DNA of 7,115 nucleotides from Bacteroidota bacterium. Lineage in GTDB: Bacteria; Bacteroidota; Bacteroidia; Bacteroidales; Marinifilaceae. Below the pieces are notes generated by a model, which worked only from the letters and a program-made list of their open reading frames with translations, ran no database searches and was not told the DNA's origin. The stretch is from assembly GCA_023400335.1 (NCBI GenBank), contig JAEXFF010000364.1, forward strand, positions 1 to 7,115, written 5' to 3'. Of this stretch, positions 5,349 to 7,115 are shown piece after piece. Each line of letters opens with the position of its first letter. Position 1 is the first letter of the stretch. The position numbers and the translations under genes were made by a program.

Positions 5349-6869
5349 TTAAAGTGTATTTAATGCTTTTTCTAGTCGTTTTAATGTTTCAGCTTTACCA
5401 ATAATTTCGATAATATCAAACATATGTGGTCCTTTTGCAGCTCCTACAATAGCAACTCTAAAGGGGTTCATGACTTTACCAAAACCGATTTCTTTTGTCG
5501 TAATCCATTCAGATATAATTCTTTCTGTATTGGCAAAAGAAAAATCTTCAATATTGCTGAGCAGGTTGTATAACTCCTGCATAAGGGGTAACGATTCTTC
5601 TTTCCAGTATTTTTTTACGTCTTTTTCATTGTATTCTTCCGGAGTAACAAAGAAAAATAAACTATCCTTGTAAATATCTTTTACAAAGTCTGCCCGTTCT
5701 TTCATCAAACCACATACCTTTTCTATTTTGGTATCGTCTGTAAAAATTCCGTTCCTTTTCAGTATCTCTTTTAATTGGCTGGTAAGTTCTGAATCCGGTT
5801 TATTGATCAGGTATTTATGATTGAACCATTTCGCTTTTTCCGGATCAAATCGGGAGCCGGCTTTGTGAACTCTTTCCAATGAGAAGGCCTGACACAATTC
5901 TTCCATGGAAAAAATTTCCTTATCCGTTCCGTCATTCCAGCCGAGTAGGCCAAGCATATTGAGAAAGGCTTCCGGAAAATATCCGTCTTCTTTATATCCG
6001 TGCCATATTTCTCCGGTTTCAGGGTCTGTCCACTGCATGGGGAATACAGGAAAGCCCATTTTATTTCCGTCTCTTTTACTCAATTTTCCATTTCCTACCG
6101 GTTTCAGGATTAACGGAAGATGGGCAAATTCAGGCATTACTTCTGTCCAGCCGAAACTTCTGTATAAGAGGACATGCAGCGGAAGAGAAGGAAGCCATTC
6201 CTCACCCCGGATGACATGAGTAATTTTCATTAAGTAATCGTCTACTACATTGGCTAAATGATAGGTAGGCATTCCATCGGATTTAAACAAAACCTTATCA
6301 TCTAATAAGGCCGTGTTGAAGCGTACTTCTCCCCGGATAATATCTTTTAAATGAAGCTCTTCGTTTTCAGGCATTTTAAAACGAATTACATAAGGCTCTC
6401 CTGCTTCCAGCAATTTTTGAACCTTATCTGTATCCATGGTTAAGGAATTCCGGAGTTTTACCCGTGTAGCGGCATTGTAAATAAACGTTTCTTTTTGGGC
6501 TTCACAAGATTTCCGGTAATTATCCAACTCTTCTGCCGTATCGAAAGAATAGTATGCATGACCGGATGCTACCAATTGTAATGCATATTGTTTATATAAG
6601 TTTTTTCTTTCACTTTGGCGGTAAGGACCATATTCTCCCCCGGCTCCGACCCCTTCATCCACCTTTAAACCACACCATTCTAAGGATTTTATGATGTATT
6701 CCTCTGCCCCGGGTACATATCTTGTCTGGTCGGTGTCTTCTATACGCAAAAGAAAATCCCCTTTATGGTGACGGGCGAATAAATAATTGAAAAGGGCTGT
6801 TCTTACCCCGCCTAAGTGAAGGGCCCCTGTCGGACTGGGAGCAAATCTGACTCTTACTTTTCTTTCCAT
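5349..6869 (-). CDS. gltX: Glutamyl-tRNA synthetase
   Basis: The 506-residue class I aminoacyl-tRNA synthetase charges tRNA-Glu with glutamate in the cytoplasm. The N-terminal Rossmann fold begins RVRFAPSPTGALHLGG (6-21), which contains the HIGH-type motif HLGG at 18-21. LRIEDTDQTR (41-50) follows, then FKSDGMPTYHLANVVDD (195-211) and THVIRGEEWLPSLPLHVLLY (217-236), the glutamate- and ATP-binding stretch. The KMSKS-type loop is KLSKRDG (262-268). The C-terminal helical anticodon-binding part includes HKAGSRFDPEKAKWFNHKYL (335-354) and ends with a GFGKVMNPFRVAIVGAAKGP segment near the C-terminus. Length is normal and nothing essential is missing. No cysteine zinc cluster is visible in the insertion domain. 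The downstream DUF4870 gene follows after 9 bp and the upstream unknown gene ends 27 bp before it, so all three are likely one transcript. With only this window I cannot say whether it also charges tRNA-Gln. Confidence 0.97.
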   Translation of the reverse strand: MERKVRVRFAPSPTGALHLGGVRTALFNYLFARHHKGDFLLRIEDTDQTRYVPGAEEYIIKSLEWCGLKVDEGVGAGGEYGPYRQSERKNLYKQYALQLVASGHAYYSFDTAEELDNYRKSCEAQKETFIYNAATRVKLRNSLTMDTDKVQKLLEAGEPYVIRFKMPENEELHLKDIIRGEVRFNTALLDDKVLFKSDGMPTYHLANVVDDYLMKITHVIRGEEWLPSLPLHVLLYRSFGWTEVMPEFAHLPLILKPVGNGKLSKRDGNKMGFPVFPMQWTDPETGEIWHGYKEDGYFPEAFLNMLGLLGWNDGTDKEIFSMEELCQAFSLERVHKAGSRFDPEKAKWFNHKYLINKPDSELTSQLKEILKRNGIFTDDTKIEKVCGLMKERADFVKDIYKDSLFFFVTPEEYNEKDVKKYWKEESLPLMQELYNLLSNIEDFSFANTERIISEWITTKEIGFGKVMNPFRVAIVGAAKGPHMFDIIEIIGKAETLKRLEKALNTL

Positions 6870-6896
6870 TATGGCAAATTTTGATGTAAAATCACT

Positions 6897-7115
6897 TTAT
6901 AATTCCGGCTCGTTTTTACCGGAAGTGAGGGTATTATCTGAAATATTCTGCAATAAATTTTTAGTAAATTCGATTCCTTTCCGGATTGCTGTTTCTTTCG
7001 ATGTAATACCGCTTAGGATCGGTTCTGCATGATTAAAAGGATTGTCCGGGTTGTCTGTAAGCAGATAAACTGTATACTTCCCGTTTTTTCCGTTTTTCGT
7101 TTTGCTTACCAATCC
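6897..7115 (-). CDS. Unrecognised protein, C-terminal fragment
   Basis: The frame is open to the window edge and ends with TAA at 6897-6899; about 73 residues of the C-terminus are visible. A TTG at 7112 could be read as a start, but the frame continues to the edge, so a 5'-truncated gene is more likely. The visible part reads KYTVYLLTDNPDNPFNHAEPILSGITSKETAIRKGIEFTKNLLQNI, a beta strand followed by a polar loop and an amphipathic helix, with a polar tail (TSGKNEPEL). I do not recognise the family. It lies 27 bp upstream of gltX on the same strand and probably shares its transcript. Confidence 0.6.
   Translation of the reverse strand, partial: GLVSKTKNGKNGKYTVYLLTDNPDNPFNHAEPILSGITSKETAIRKGIEFTKNLLQNISDNTLTSGKNEPEL

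Overview
The window looks like ordinary chromosome from a member of the Bacteroidota, most likely Bacteroidales. The evidence is an AT-rich base composition, a promoter of the Bacteroides primary-sigma type (TTTG, 19 bp, TAnnTTTG), genes mostly without Shine-Dalgarno sites, an ECF sigma/anti-sigma pair and a DUF4870 gene beside gltX. I cannot name the genus from sequence alone. I see no phage, IS element, CRISPR array or RNA gene, and no gene-free stretch longer than 300 bases.

Left part (1-1864, all minus strand). A secreted 170-residue protein of unknown role (1352-1864) is followed by an ECF sigma factor (600-1085) and a single-pass membrane protein (1-560, cut by the window edge) that is most likely its anti-sigma factor. 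The gap 1086-1351 holds the sigma promoter, a weak hairpin and a doubtful 43-codon plus-strand ORF.

Middle (2070-4228). A tRNA-dihydrouridine synthase (plus) converges on, and overlaps by 25 bp, a secreted 397-residue protein (minus) built of three copies of a beta-rich repeat.

Right part (4416-7115). A DUF218/YdcF-like protein (plus) faces a minus-strand gene string: an unrecognised C-terminal fragment at the edge, gltX (glutamyl-tRNA synthetase) and a small DUF4870 membrane protein. A long hairpin that contains the DUF218 stop codon separates the two convergent units.

The most interesting signal is a shared 26-bp promoter-like element, GTAAC-N17-CGTC. It lies directly upstream of the ECF sigma gene and again upstream of the three-repeat secreted protein more than 3 kb away. 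Its AAC and CGTC boxes fit the known form of ECF promoters. My reading is that the sigma factor drives its own operon and this secreted protein, a small local envelope regulon with no described function.
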